This document shows, in pieces, positions 10,761 through 18,995 of a stretch of DNA of 64,000 nucleotides (its first letter is position 1; the number at the start of each line of letters is the position of its first letter). Where the stretch lies: positions 3,534,001 to 3,598,000 of the forward strand of contig NZ_CP014944.1 in the NCBI RefSeq assembly GCF_001767295.1. The letters run 5' to 3'. A program made the translations under genes and the position numbers. Below the pieces are notes generated by a model, which did no database searches, was not told the origin of the DNA, and worked only from the letters and a program-made list of their open reading frames with translations. Origin of the DNA: Colwellia sp. PAMC 20917 (GTDB lineage Bacteria > Pseudomonadota > Gammaproteobacteria > Enterobacterales > Alteromonadaceae).

Positions 10761-10791
10761 AGGTCAGGCATATAAGCGTCTGGCCTTTTTT
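10761..10791 (+). terminator. Rho-independent terminator after the Lon-family gene
   Basis: A 7-bp stem (AGGTCAG with CTGGCCT, one G-T pair) is followed by a run of six T residues, 36 bases after the protease stop codon. Confidence 0.8.
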
Positions 10792-10971
10792 ATATCAATG
10801 TCTAGATAAAATGACCGATATAGTTCAGACCACAGAGGATTACTTGTCAGTATTTATAATTTAACCCTAGCCGTTTCTTTTTATGGCTAATCTCATTACC
10901 CCTGTTATTTATCTTTATTGGTATTAAATACATTTTTCTGATTGTTTTTTGAACAAAATGATTTATATACC

Positions 10972-10999
10972 TTGAATAATAAATAAATGTCAGTATAAT
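10972..10999 (+). promoter_or_regulatory. Candidate sigma-70 promoter for the DEAD-box helicase gene
   Basis: TTGAAT (10972-10977) and a perfect TATAAT (10994-10999) are separated by 16 bases, followed by a GC-rich stretch (GCGCGCC). It predicts a start near 11006 and a leader of about 215 bases. Confidence 0.6.
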
Positions 11000-11005
11000 G
11001 CGCGC

Positions 11006-11221
11006 CTCGATAACAGTGATTCTGACTTGAATATTTTCTTTCACACTGGTTATACGAAATGAGTGGGGTTTTCCGCCCAATAGACTTCTTAGCTAATATT
11101 CTTTATTAGCCCTATGTTCTTTAGTGAACGTGCCTTAAGTCTTCCTGGTGGTTTCCTCGTATATAACGCGGAATGTTTTGGTTACTTTTAACCTATTCCG
11201 CCACAAGAGAAGACAAAATTT
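11006..11221 (+). promoter_or_regulatory. Long structured 5' leader of the DEAD-box helicase mRNA
   Basis: About 215 bases of untranslated sequence separate the predicted promoter from the ATG. Near its end GCGGAAT (11168-11174) pairs with ATTCCGC (11195-11201), and GGTT/AACC can pair inside, giving a hairpin that ends just before the purine-rich ribosome binding site (AAGAGAAGA). Long structured leaders are known for cold-induced deaD/csdA and csp mRNAs; that this one regulates is inferred. Confidence 0.45.
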
Positions 11222-13024
11222 ATGACTACTTCTAACGATGCTCCTGTGAGCTTTGACTCTTTAGGCTTGCCTGAAACTTTATTATCTGCTGTAAAATCTA
11301 TCGGTTTCGAAAACTCAACTGATATTCAAGCAAAAACTATTCCGCCATTATTAGCGGGTAAAGATGTTTTAGGTGAAGCACAAACAGGTACAGGTAAAAC
11401 TGCTGCCTTTGGTTTACCTGCATTGGCTAAAATTGATGTTTCATTGAAAAAGCCACAGTTAATGGTGTTAGCACCAACACGTGAATTAGCGATGCAAGTT
11501 GCTGAAGCCATTGAAAGCTTCGGTAAAAATATGAAAGGTTTATTGGTTGCTACTTTATACGGTGGTCAATCATACCAGCCACAATTTCAACAATTAGAGC
11601 GTGGCGCTCAAGTTGTTGTTGGCACACCTGGTCGTTTAATGGATCACTTACGTCGTAAGAGTCTAAAACTAGGTAACTTATCTTTTTGTGTACTTGATGA
11701 AGCTGATGAAATGCTTAACATGGGTTTCCTTGAAGACATTCAGTGGATACTTGACCATTTACCAGAAACGACGCAAATGGCTTTGTTCTCTGCAACTATG
11801 CCACCAGCAATTCGTAAAATTGCTAACCGTTTCTTAAAAGATCCAGAACATATTAAAATTGCTGCTGTTAAACAGTCAAAAGCAAATATTTCTCAATTTG
11901 CTTGGAAAGTTAGTGGCATTCGTAAAATTACCGCTTTAGAGCGTATAGCTGAAATCGTTGATTATGATGCGATGATAGTTTTCGTACGTACTCGTAGCGA
12001 CACGGTAGAAGTTGCAGAACAATTAGAGCGAGCTGGTTACCCAGCATTAGCTTTAAACGGCGACATGAACCAAGCACAGCGTGAACGTTGTATCGAACAA
12101 ATGAAATCAGGTAAGTCATCTATATTAGTGGCAACTGATGTTGTTGCTCGTGGTTTAGATATTCCACGTATTTCATTAGTGGTTAACTATGATTTACCAG
12201 GCGATAATGAAGCTTATGTTCACCGTATCGGTCGTACAGGTCGTGCAGGTCGTGAAGGTATGTCAATTGCATTTGTTCGTCCTCGCGAAATGCACTCTCT
12301 ACGTCATTACGAACGTTTAACTTCAGGTGTTATTAACACTTATGAATTACCAAATATTGAAGAAATTGGTAAAAAACGTATTGAACGTACACGTGTTGAA
12401 ATGGCACAAATTGTTGCAGATAAAGATTTAGTAAACATGCGTGAAATTGTTGAAGCAATGGCCAATGAATCAGAGCTTTCTATGACTGATTTAGCTGCAG
12501 CTTTATTGTTCCAAAAACAATTAAACCAGCCATTACAACCAAAAGAAGATCCTAAGCCTCGTCGTGAAACGCGTGAGCGTAGTGACCGTGATTCTAGAAG
12601 TGAGCGTGGTGGTCGTAACGAAAGTCGTGGCGGCAGAAATGAACGTGGTGGTGAACGTGGCGCTGAGCGTGGTGGCGAACGTGCTCCTCGTAAAGTTAAA
12701 GTTAACCGTACCGACGTTGATTGGCAGACATACCGTTTAGAAGTAGGTAAAGAGCATGGTGCACGTCCTGGTGATATCGTTGGCGCAATCGCTAACGAAA
12801 TTTCGTTAGATAGTAGCTACATTGGTGCAATTAACTTACATGATAAACATACTTATGTTCAGTTACCAAAAGGCATGCCAGAGAAATCATTTGAGCAATT
12901 AAAGCGTGTTAAAATTCGTCGTCAATCATTAGAAATTACGGTTTCAGATGTTAAGACGGTTGAATCAACACCAACAACTGATCGTCCTCGTAAACGTCAA
13001 GAGCGTTCTAATCGTCCTAGCTAG
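11222..13024 (+). CDS. deaD: DEAD-box ATP-dependent RNA helicase DeaD/CsdA
   Basis: RNA helicase used in 50S assembly and mRNA unwinding, especially in the cold. The Q-motif region, Walker A AQTGTGKT (53-60), DEAD at 159-162, SAT, and the motif VI sequence HRIGRTGRAGR are all present. After the two RecA-like domains there is an Arg/Gly/Glu-rich linker (about residues 440-495) and a C-terminal DbpA-like RNA-binding domain (about 495-575), then a short basic tail. This order and the 600-residue length fit DeaD rather than RhlE or SrmB. It is monocistronic, with its own leader and terminator. Confidence 0.95.
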   Translation: MTTSNDAPVSFDSLGLPETLLSAVKSIGFENSTDIQAKTIPPLLAGKDVLGEAQTGTGKTAAFGLPALAKIDVSLKKPQLMVLAPTRELAMQVAEAIESFGKNMKGLLVATLYGGQSYQPQFQQLERGAQVVVGTPGRLMDHLRRKSLKLGNLSFCVLDEADEMLNMGFLEDIQWILDHLPETTQMALFSATMPPAIRKIANRFLKDPEHIKIAAVKQSKANISQFAWKVSGIRKITALERIAEIVDYDAMIVFVRTRSDTVEVAEQLERAGYPALALNGDMNQAQRERCIEQMKSGKSSILVATDVVARGLDIPRISLVVNYDLPGDNEAYVHRIGRTGRAGREGMSIAFVRPREMHSLRHYERLTSGVINTYELPNIEEIGKKRIERTRVEMAQIVADKDLVNMREIVEAMANESELSMTDLAAALLFQKQLNQPLQPKEDPKPRRETRERSDRDSRSERGGRNESRGGRNERGGERGAERGGERAPRKVKVNRTDVDWQTYRLEVGKEHGARPGDIVGAIANEISLDSSYIGAINLHDKHTYVQLPKGMPEKSFEQLKRVKIRRQSLEITVSDVKTVESTPTTDRPRKRQERSNRPS

Positions 13025-13040
13025 TCGATAAATAAATAAT

Positions 13041-13069
13041 AAAAAGGTACGTATATCGTACCTTTTTTT
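13041..13069 (+). terminator. Rho-independent terminator after deaD
   Basis: GGTACG and CGTACC form a 6-bp stem around TATAT, flanked by A5 and followed by T7, 21 bases past the deaD stop; the A and T runs could extend the stem. Confidence 0.88.
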
Positions 13070-13303
13070 ATGCCTGTAATTTACCAAAAAGCATGAATAC
13101 TTTAGCGTTAATTAGTCATGTAAACATAACTGAACAGCTGTTGGCTAAGCACTATATGGCTTGTCTTGACGTCGAATACATTCCGCACAGATAGCACGTA
13201 CATTTTCTGTTACGCTGCGATGTTTTATTAGATTTGCTTTGCGCTATCTCTTCATTGAAAACCTAGTAATAATGCACCCATTGATTCTTTAAGAGAGATA
13301 AAC

Positions 13304-14359
13304 ATGACTGATGTAAAAAATCCACTTAACCTTCGTGGTATAGAATTCACTGAATATGCGACACCCGATTCAGATTTTATGGAAAACGCTTTTTATGGTT
13401 TTGGTTTTTCAAAAACGAAAAAGTTTAAAGGTCGTGATATCGATTACTTTAATCAAAATGATATTCATTTTTTATTAAACAATGAAAAAGCAGGCTTTTC
13501 AAAAGAATTTGCTAAAAGCCATGGTCCTGCTATTTGCTCTATGGGCTGGCGTGTAGACGATGCTGATTTTGCTTTTGAAGAAGCGATTAAGCGTGGTGCT
13601 AAATCTGCGGCTAACGAAGACAACAAATTACCCTATCCAGCTATTTTTGGTATTGGTGACAGTTTAATTTATTTTATTGAGAAATTTGCAGCATCAACGA
13701 CTAATCCGGGTTCTATCTACGAAGATGACTTTGAAGCGATTGACGCTCCGGTTATTAACGAAGATAAAGGTTTTTTACGTGTTGATCATTTAACGAACAA
13801 TGTTCATCAAGGTACGATGGAGCATTGGGCTAATTTCTATAAAGATATTTTTGGCTTTACCGATGTGCGCTACTTTGATATCAAAGGTGAGAAAACTGCA
13901 CTAATCTCATACGCGTTAGCGTCGCCTTGTGGCACTTTCTGCTTACCAATTAATGAAGGTAAGGGTAAGAAGAATAACCAAATCGATGAGTACTTAGATG
14001 AGTATAACGGTCCTGGTGTTCAGCATTTAGCCTTTATCAGTGATGACTTAGTTGGTTCTTTAGACAAGTTAGATAAAAATATTATTGATACCCTTGATAT
14101 CGTCCCTGAGTATTATGATGACGTATTTAAACGCATTCCTTGGGTTAAAGAAGATCATAAACGCATTCAAGATCATCAAATTCTTGTCGATAGCCAAAAA
14201 GAAAACTCGTATTTATTACAAATTTTCACTAAAAATATTTTTGGCCCAATCTTTATCGAAATGATCCAACGTGTTGACGACCAAGGTTTTGGAGAAGGCA
14301 ATTTTACCGCTTTGTTTAAATCTATTGAGCTTAACCAAATGGAAAAAGGTACCGTTTAA
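13304..14359 (+). CDS. hppD: 4-Hydroxyphenylpyruvate dioxygenase
   Basis: Non-haem Fe(II) enzyme that converts 4-hydroxyphenylpyruvate to homogentisate in tyrosine breakdown and pyomelanin formation. The three iron ligands are visible: His162 in DHLTNN, His241 in GVQHLAF and Glu319 in FIEMIQR. The length of 351 residues is normal for bacterial HPPD, with two vicinal-oxygen-chelate halves. It has a strong ribosome binding site (AGAGAGAT). No homogentisate dioxygenase or maleylacetoacetate isomerase gene lies next to it, so the rest of the pathway must be elsewhere. Confidence 0.97.
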   Translation: MTDVKNPLNLRGIEFTEYATPDSDFMENAFYGFGFSKTKKFKGRDIDYFNQNDIHFLLNNEKAGFSKEFAKSHGPAICSMGWRVDDADFAFEEAIKRGAKSAANEDNKLPYPAIFGIGDSLIYFIEKFAASTTNPGSIYEDDFEAIDAPVINEDKGFLRVDHLTNNVHQGTMEHWANFYKDIFGFTDVRYFDIKGEKTALISYALASPCGTFCLPINEGKGKKNNQIDEYLDEYNGPGVQHLAFISDDLVGSLDKLDKNIIDTLDIVPEYYDDVFKRIPWVKEDHKRIQDHQILVDSQKENSYLLQIFTKNIFGPIFIEMIQRVDDQGFGEGNFTALFKSIELNQMEKGTV

Positions 14360-14385
14360 TTTTTATAAATTAGCGGTATAATGAT

Positions 14386-14412
14386 CAAAGGTCTGCTTAT
14401 GCAGGCCTTTTT
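14386..14412 (+). terminator. Rho-independent terminator after hppD
   Basis: AAGGTCTGC and GCAGGCCTT pair around TTAT (one G-T pair) and are followed by T residues; 27 bases downstream of the hppD stop. Confidence 0.88.
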
Positions 14413-14501
14413 TATTGCTCTATTTGGCTCAGTTGCTTGAGTTATATCGAATAAACCTAAGTAGAACATAAACTGATAAAATTTATTTTAAGATTTTCTA
14501 G

Positions 14502-15224
14502 CTAGGATATAAGGGAAGAGTATTGTTCAATAATACGGTTAATCGATTGTTTCTCATTATCTTTTGCTGCCAGTAACAGACGCTTATAATGGCCAATGGT
14601 TTTCGCTAAATATTGTTGATGTGATTTAATCGACAAATCCCACATTTTATCACCGGTAGGTGATATTTTATTTAAAGGGTTATCAATATCGGCAGATGCA
14701 CTAAACTGTTTTTTGACATGGATAATTTCATAGCAACGTTTGTTTTCAGTAACGATGCATTCATCCAGTAAAGAAAAATTATGAGCTATTAGGGTTTGTC
14801 TTACAGGGTAGTTGTAATGTACGGGGCAAACAATAAACTCTATTTCACTTGTTGGGGGGACGAGCGAGTTTTGCTGAAAATTAGTGATGATACTTTCAAT
14901 AAAACTAATGAGTAGCTCTCCACCAACGCCAGCAATAATAACTAACTGTTTATTTTGTATTGCCAACGGTAGCTTTGCGACATCAATACAATGGACCTGC
15001 CAAGCTTGAATATAGTCGTCTGTACTAAAGTGCTTTTGTAATAATGACTCAAGATGCGTGGTTAATGAGGGAAGAATATCGACAAAATGAACGGTGTCAG
15101 CTGTTTGGCGCTTTAATAATGTTAGTCCCAGTAAACCATGATCACAGCAGCAATCCCAAATGCTTTGATAGTGAGTACTGACCATATCATCTATTTTTTG
15201 CAATCGTTGACTAATGTTTCTCAT
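14502..15224 (-). CDS. TrmK-like tRNA (adenine22-N1) methyltransferase family protein
   Basis: A 240-residue SAM-dependent methyltransferase. The start MRNISQRLQ and the SAM motif (WDCCCDHGLLG near residue 25-35, family form DIGTDHAYL) match the TrmK/COG2384 family, which methylates N1 of adenine 22 in some tRNAs. The later IIAGVGGELLISFIE stretch corresponds to the GMGG motif. It lies 8 bases after rlmF on the same strand, so the two RNA methyltransferases are probably co-transcribed. The substrate in this lineage is not proven. Confidence 0.8.
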   Translation of the reverse strand: MRNISQRLQKIDDMVSTHYQSIWDCCCDHGLLGLTLLKRQTADTVHFVDILPSLTTHLESLLQKHFSTDDYIQAWQVHCIDVAKLPLAIQNKQLVIIAGVGGELLISFIESIITNFQQNSLVPPTSEIEFIVCPVHYNYPVRQTLIAHNFSLLDECIVTENKRCYEIIHVKKQFSASADIDNPLNKISPTGDKMWDLSIKSHQQYLAKTIGHYKRLLLAAKDNEKQSINRIIEQYSSLIS

Positions 15225-15232
15225 CTGCGTGC

Positions 15233-16198
15233 TTAAACCAAATTAAACCAATTTTTTTGCTGGCTTTCATCGAGAAAACTCCAAGCAATAAAACGACTGA
15301 TTTTTTGTCCTTGCGCCATATCTACAACTTTTATTTGTTTGGCTTTCGACTTATTAAGCGTCTGCTTTAGTTGGCTAATGTGGTCTTTTTTTGACACTAA
15401 GCAGGTAAACCATAGCACTTGTTTTTGGATAGATTTACTTTCTTTTATCATCTGATTAATAAAGGCAAGCTCGCCACCTTCGCACCATAATTCCGCATTT
15501 TGACCGCCAAAATTTAACGGTACACTGGGGCTGGTTGTTAGGGAGGGGTTGAACGTTTTTTTATTTGCCGCTAAATTTTTGACTTTCCGAGCTGACCCTC
15601 TTGTTGCCTCAGCCAATGAACGATGAAAAGGTGGGTTACACATGGTTAATTCAAAGCGATCATCTTCTTCAATGATGCCATTAAATATTTGTGAAGAATT
15701 TGGCTGTAAGCGACAAGTAATCGATTTTTTAAACGACTTGTCAGCAGAGATTATTTGTTTGGCAACTTTAATGGACGTCGGGTCTATATCGGTGCAAGTA
15801 AACTGCCATTGATATTCACGTTGACCTAAAATAGCATAAATGCAACTTGCCCCGGCGCCTATATCAAGTACTGATACTTTGCTTTCCTTTAAGGTTGAAG
15901 TTGCTGGGAGTGATATTGCTAATAAATCAGCAAGATAATGAATATAGTCGACTCTGCCAGGAATAGGTGGACATAAATACCCCGTAGGTATATCCCATTG
16001 ATTTACTTGATAGTGATATTTTAATAATGCCTGATTAAGTGCTTTTACCGCCTTTGCATTGGCAAAATCAATAGATAAATTCTGATATTTATTGGTATGA
16101 ACAAAGGGTTTTAATGTCGGTAACGACTGGCACAATGCTAAAAAATCATAACCGTTGTTATGGCGGTTGCTTGGATGAAGGTTTTGTTTTAATGGCAC
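15233..16198 (-). CDS. rlmF: 23S rRNA (adenine1618-N6)-methyltransferase RlmF
   Basis: Rossmann-fold enzyme that makes m6A1618 in 23S rRNA. The N-terminal HPSNRHNNGYDF stretch, the SAM motif LDIGAGASCIY near residue 108 and the catalytic CNPPFHRS near residue 188 (NPPF is diagnostic for N6-adenine methylation) are all typical of RlmF/YbiN. The 321-residue length is normal. It heads a two-gene unit with the TrmK-like gene. Confidence 0.95.
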   Translation of the reverse strand: MPLKQNLHPSNRHNNGYDFLALCQSLPTLKPFVHTNKYQNLSIDFANAKAVKALNQALLKYHYQVNQWDIPTGYLCPPIPGRVDYIHYLADLLAISLPATSTLKESKVSVLDIGAGASCIYAILGQREYQWQFTCTDIDPTSIKVAKQIISADKSFKKSITCRLQPNSSQIFNGIIEEDDRFELTMCNPPFHRSLAEATRGSARKVKNLAANKKTFNPSLTTSPSVPLNFGGQNAELWCEGGELAFINQMIKESKSIQKQVLWFTCLVSKKDHISQLKQTLNKSKAKQIKVVDMAQGQKISRFIAWSFLDESQQKNWFNLV

Positions 16199-16275
16199 GA
16201 ATTTTCTCTACAAATAAATAACCCTGACATTTTAACATTTCCTTTATAGCCATGCCACATGATAATAAATGATAA

Positions 16276-16306
16276 GTTTGTCGTATATAAAGGTTATACG
16301 ACAAAC
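16276..16306. repeat. 12-bp perfect inverted repeat
   Basis: GTTTGTCGTATA (16276-16287) is followed after a 7-base loop by its exact complement TATACGACAAAC (16295-16306). There is no T-run on either strand, so it is not a classical terminator; it lies between the broken gene and rlmF and could act as an operator or as an RNA 3' end. Confidence 0.6.
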
Positions 16307-16862
16307 GTCAATAGCATCATCTTTACTTGAATGGTTTAAAGGTCATAACCTAGGTGCTGGTGTAAACGGATGACTAATTCTTCTTTCGAATTAACATAGC
16401 CTAGTTTTTCAGCCATAGAACGCAGTGCTTGTTCAACTAAATTAAGGAATTTACCATAGCCTTGACTCGTTTTATGCTCTTCTGTTGCTATGATAACAAA
16501 TTGCATTGAATCAACTAAGCAATTGCCAGCAAAATGTAAGGTGAAGTTATTATTAGGCTCAAATGGGTTGAAGCTTAATTTTTGTAACTCACCCGCAGCT
16601 TTATGCTTTTCTTCCAAACGACTTCTGACGATAGGTATTAAACCATTGGCTAAAATAGCACCTTCGAATAAATGTTGCTTATTAGCCGACTCAATAAAAG
16701 CATGGCTGGTTAAATCATAGAGTGGTTGATAAGGTTGCTCTTTTGATTTATCAATATTAAGTAGTTCTTTGATGCGGCGGTTAATAGGTAAATCAGCCAC
16801 TACATAGGTCAGTACATCTCTTTTGTCTGGCAAGCTAATATCATCAGCGGCATAGCGATTTT

Positions 16863-17120
16863 TTAAAGTACGTAATTTATGGGTTTGTGTACCCGTAACG
16901 CCTTTATCTTTAGAGAATAAATTATCAGAAGTATATGGATGTGCTCCTTGTCTACTTCAATCTCCTCAACTGAAAAGTCAGAACTATCTGATATGTCTAA
17001 AACAGCCTGCTTTACAAACTCTCCCATATCGCCAAAAAGTAGTTGCTTTCGATATTTAACCACGAGAATTAAATGCAGATCAATTAGGTGCTTACAATGT
17101 GAATTCGTTTGATATTCCAC
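16863..17120 (-). pseudogene. tnpA: TnpA (IS200-like Y1 transposase), C-terminally truncated
   Basis: The HUH single-strand transposase of IS200/IS605. Starting at the GTG at 17120 the product reads VEYQTNSHCKHLIDLH, then VVKYRKQLL, and the HUH motif is HIH in DKEHIHILL. Similarity ends a few residues later and the frame continues into unrelated sequence to a stop at 16863. The second half of the family (about 60-80 residues), including the catalytic tyrosine helix, is absent, so it cannot be active. It diverges from tnpB with 37 bases between start codons. Confidence 0.85.
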
Positions 17121-17157
17121 TTGACAATCTCGGTTTGTACAGTAGTCTATACAGTAT

Positions 17158-18384
17158 ATGAGAAAGACGCTCAGATACAATTATCGGCTCAAGCCGACGG
17201 CAGAACAAGAAGTCAAACTCATTGAGTTTGGAGCATACGCCCGTGGCGTATGGAACTTGTTGCTATCTGAAAATATGCGTCGATATCGGTACGATAAAAC
17301 ATTTCTTTTTTACAATGAAATGGCATCGCTGATAAAAGATTTAAAAATGTTCGATGAATTCTCATGGCTCAAAGATTTTGACTCTGTGGCTTCACAACAA
17401 GTGGCTCGTGACCTTGAAACAGCACTAAAGAATTCATTCAATAAAGGCAGGCTTCAAAAGTTTCCGACTTTCAAGGTCAGCTTTAAGCAGAAGAAACTTC
17501 ACGATGATAGCTACCGCTCGGTCAATACGAATGAAAATATAAGACTGGAAAATAACGGCATCACTATTCCAAAAATTGGTACGGTTAAAATTGCACTTCA
17601 TCGTAAACTTAAAAGTAAAATCAAGTCAGCAACCTTCAATATGAGGCACGGGAAGTGGTACGTTTCACTGACTCAAAAAGTCGAGTGCAAGAGTAAAAAG
17701 CAAGTGCTATCAACACTTGTGGGCTATGACATCAACAGCCAATATACGGTTGTTGGCTCAAATGGTCTGTACGTTGAAAACCCGAAAGTTTTTAAGAAGT
17801 CATCAACGAAATTAAAACAAATTCAAGTCCAGTTGAGCCGTCGTAAGAAAGGTTCGAATCGCTGGCACAAAACAAAATCACGTTTAAACAAAATTCACGG
17901 GAAAATCTCTAGCCAACGCCTAGCGTTCGCTCACGAAGTATCATGCTCGATAGCCAAGAGTAGCGATATTATCGTGTTTGAGGATTTAAACGTGAAAGGA
18001 ATGCAGCAATTTAATGGCCAGATGGTGAATGATAATGTGATGGGAATGATCACTGAATTAACCAGGTATAAGGCTGAATTAAATGGCGTTGTTTACCATG
18101 AAATTGGTCGGTTTGTGAAATCTTCCGGCATTTGCTATGGATGTAAGTATGAGCATAAATTCGATTTGAGTGTGCGAGAATTTTCCTGTGAGAGCTGTGG
18201 ATTAGTACAGTGCAGAGATTTAGCAGCAGCTAAATCTGTTGCAGACACAGGCGAAAAAGAGTTAATAGCTAATGGGATATTAGCTAGGGCGTTGCCCAAA
18301 TTTCAGCAGAAATCACCTTCTAAAATGAAAGTCTTTGAGCAATCAAAGTTTGGTGTGGGATCTGAGAAAAAAGAAGCAGCCTAG
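17158..18384 (+). CDS. tnpB: TnpB, RNA-guided nuclease of IS200/IS605
   Basis: The OrfB/TnpB protein, ancestor-type relative of Cas12, a reRNA(omega-RNA)-guided DNA nuclease. The 408-residue frame is complete: N-terminal helix-turn-helix-like and WED/REC parts, a split RuvC domain with all three acidic residues (Asp191 in GYDIN, Glu275 in VFEDLNVKGM, Asp354 in CRDLAAAK), and the zinc finger Cys326/Cys329/Cys344/Cys347. The family motif DxNAA reads DLAAA here. With intact active-site residues it may still be a functional nuclease although its transposase is dead. Confidence 0.92.
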   Translation: MRKTLRYNYRLKPTAEQEVKLIEFGAYARGVWNLLLSENMRRYRYDKTFLFYNEMASLIKDLKMFDEFSWLKDFDSVASQQVARDLETALKNSFNKGRLQKFPTFKVSFKQKKLHDDSYRSVNTNENIRLENNGITIPKIGTVKIALHRKLKSKIKSATFNMRHGKWYVSLTQKVECKSKKQVLSTLVGYDINSQYTVVGSNGLYVENPKVFKKSSTKLKQIQVQLSRRKKGSNRWHKTKSRLNKIHGKISSQRLAFAHEVSCSIAKSSDIIVFEDLNVKGMQQFNGQMVNDNVMGMITELTRYKAELNGVVYHEIGRFVKSSGICYGCKYEHKFDLSVREFSCESCGLVQCRDLAAAKSVADTGEKELIANGILARALPKFQQKSPSKMKVFEQSKFGVGSEKKEAA

Positions 18385-18448
18385 TTATCAAAAGCTAGAT
18401 TGCAGAAGCCCCGTGATCAGAGCGAAGCGAAGTCGCGGGGTAGTTCAC
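18280..18448 (+). ncRNA. Probable omega-RNA (reRNA) of the IS605 right end
   Basis: In this family the guide RNA scaffold covers the 3' end of tnpB and the right end, with the guide just past the element. The terminal hairpin 18409-18440 and the following GTAGTTCAC are clear. The guide would then be host sequence beginning GCTGATTATTACGAG. The 5' boundary is arbitrary; expression cannot be judged from sequence. Confidence 0.5.
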
Positions 18449-18479
18449 GCTGATTATTACGAGAACGTGAGATAGGCAT

Positions 18480-18995
18480 TTTATTTCCTTATTAAATAGA
18501 GTCATAAATCTTAAAGGCATTATAACAAGGAACGTCTGTATTCACATGATCTAAAACAAAAAATTGGTGTATGATCACTTTATCATATGGTGTAAAAATC
18601 TTAAAAAGTCAATGTTCTATTATTAAGCTCATCTTTTTTTATTAAGTAACGCATTTTGCAAATGAGCAACCGAATGCACAGGACTTAGTAGGTAAAATAT
18701 ACGGTGGGGCGCATTTATATCCATTGAGATAAATATATTTTGATAGACGTAATAATCATGATCAAAAGAGACAGTTAAGTAACTAGGGCGTTTCTAAACA
18801 AAACTCTTAGAAAAAAAAGTGATTTTTAATTGTTCTGAAGATTATTATTTAATGTCATTGGTACCAACTGAATAAAATGTAAATACCCGCGTTAGTAAAC
18901 CGATTTTATCACTGAAATTTATTAATGAGTTGAATATTACTCGCTTGCCCAGTATGCTACGCGACCCCTTTTAGACTCAGTGGTATAAATAAACA
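18480..18995. other. Intergenic stretch between the broken gene and yegD
   Basis: About 515 bases of AT-rich sequence with no reading frame that looks coding on either strand. It must hold the promoter of the broken minus-strand gene and that of yegD (plus strand), but no convincing -35/-10 pair or terminator stands out. Confidence 0.5.

Larger units (their letters stand above)
16930..18449. mobile_element. Decayed IS200/IS605-family insertion sequence
   Basis: Divergent tnpA fragment and complete tnpB, the classic IS605 layout. The right end is recognisable: an 8-bp hairpin (CCCCGTGA, 18409-18416, with TCGCGGGG, 18433-18440) followed by GTAGTTCAC, after which host coding sequence resumes at about 18449. 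On the left the tnpA frame is cut just after its HUH motif and the left-end hairpin is missing, so a deletion appears to have removed the left end together with part of the host gene. No target-site duplication is expected for this family. The exact left boundary (about 16920-16940) cannot be fixed by eye. Confidence 0.85.
16336..18479 (-). pseudogene. Host gene broken by an IS200/IS605 element (DUF3083-like?)
   Basis: The minus-strand start survives at 18479 with a good ribosome binding site (AAGGAAAT): it encodes MPISRSRNNQ and then runs into the right end of the element at about 18449, stopping after 20 codons. The C-terminal part lies on the other side of the element, from about 16930 down to the TAA at 16336, beginning near TSDNLFSKDKGV and ending LHQHLGYDL (roughly 195 residues). 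No start codon precedes this part other than TTG, so it is probably dead. The two pieces look like the ends of one protein. From memory it resembles the DUF3083 family of Shewanella and relatives (about 340 residues), which would mean a central portion is deleted; this identity is tentative. Confidence 0.6.

Noticed and set aside
10847-11080. 77-codon minus-strand frame upstream of deaD
   Set aside because: It overlaps the predicted promoter and leader of deaD, has no ribosome binding site and no recognisable protein pattern.
16336-16833. 165-codon frame from a TTG as an independent gene
   Set aside because: The same frame continues upstream without a start for another 30 codons into the IS junction, so it is the C-terminal part of the interrupted gene.
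18409-18440. The GC-rich hairpin after tnpB as a rho-independent terminator
   Set aside because: No T-run follows; its position and the GTTCAC after it fit the IS605 right end instead.
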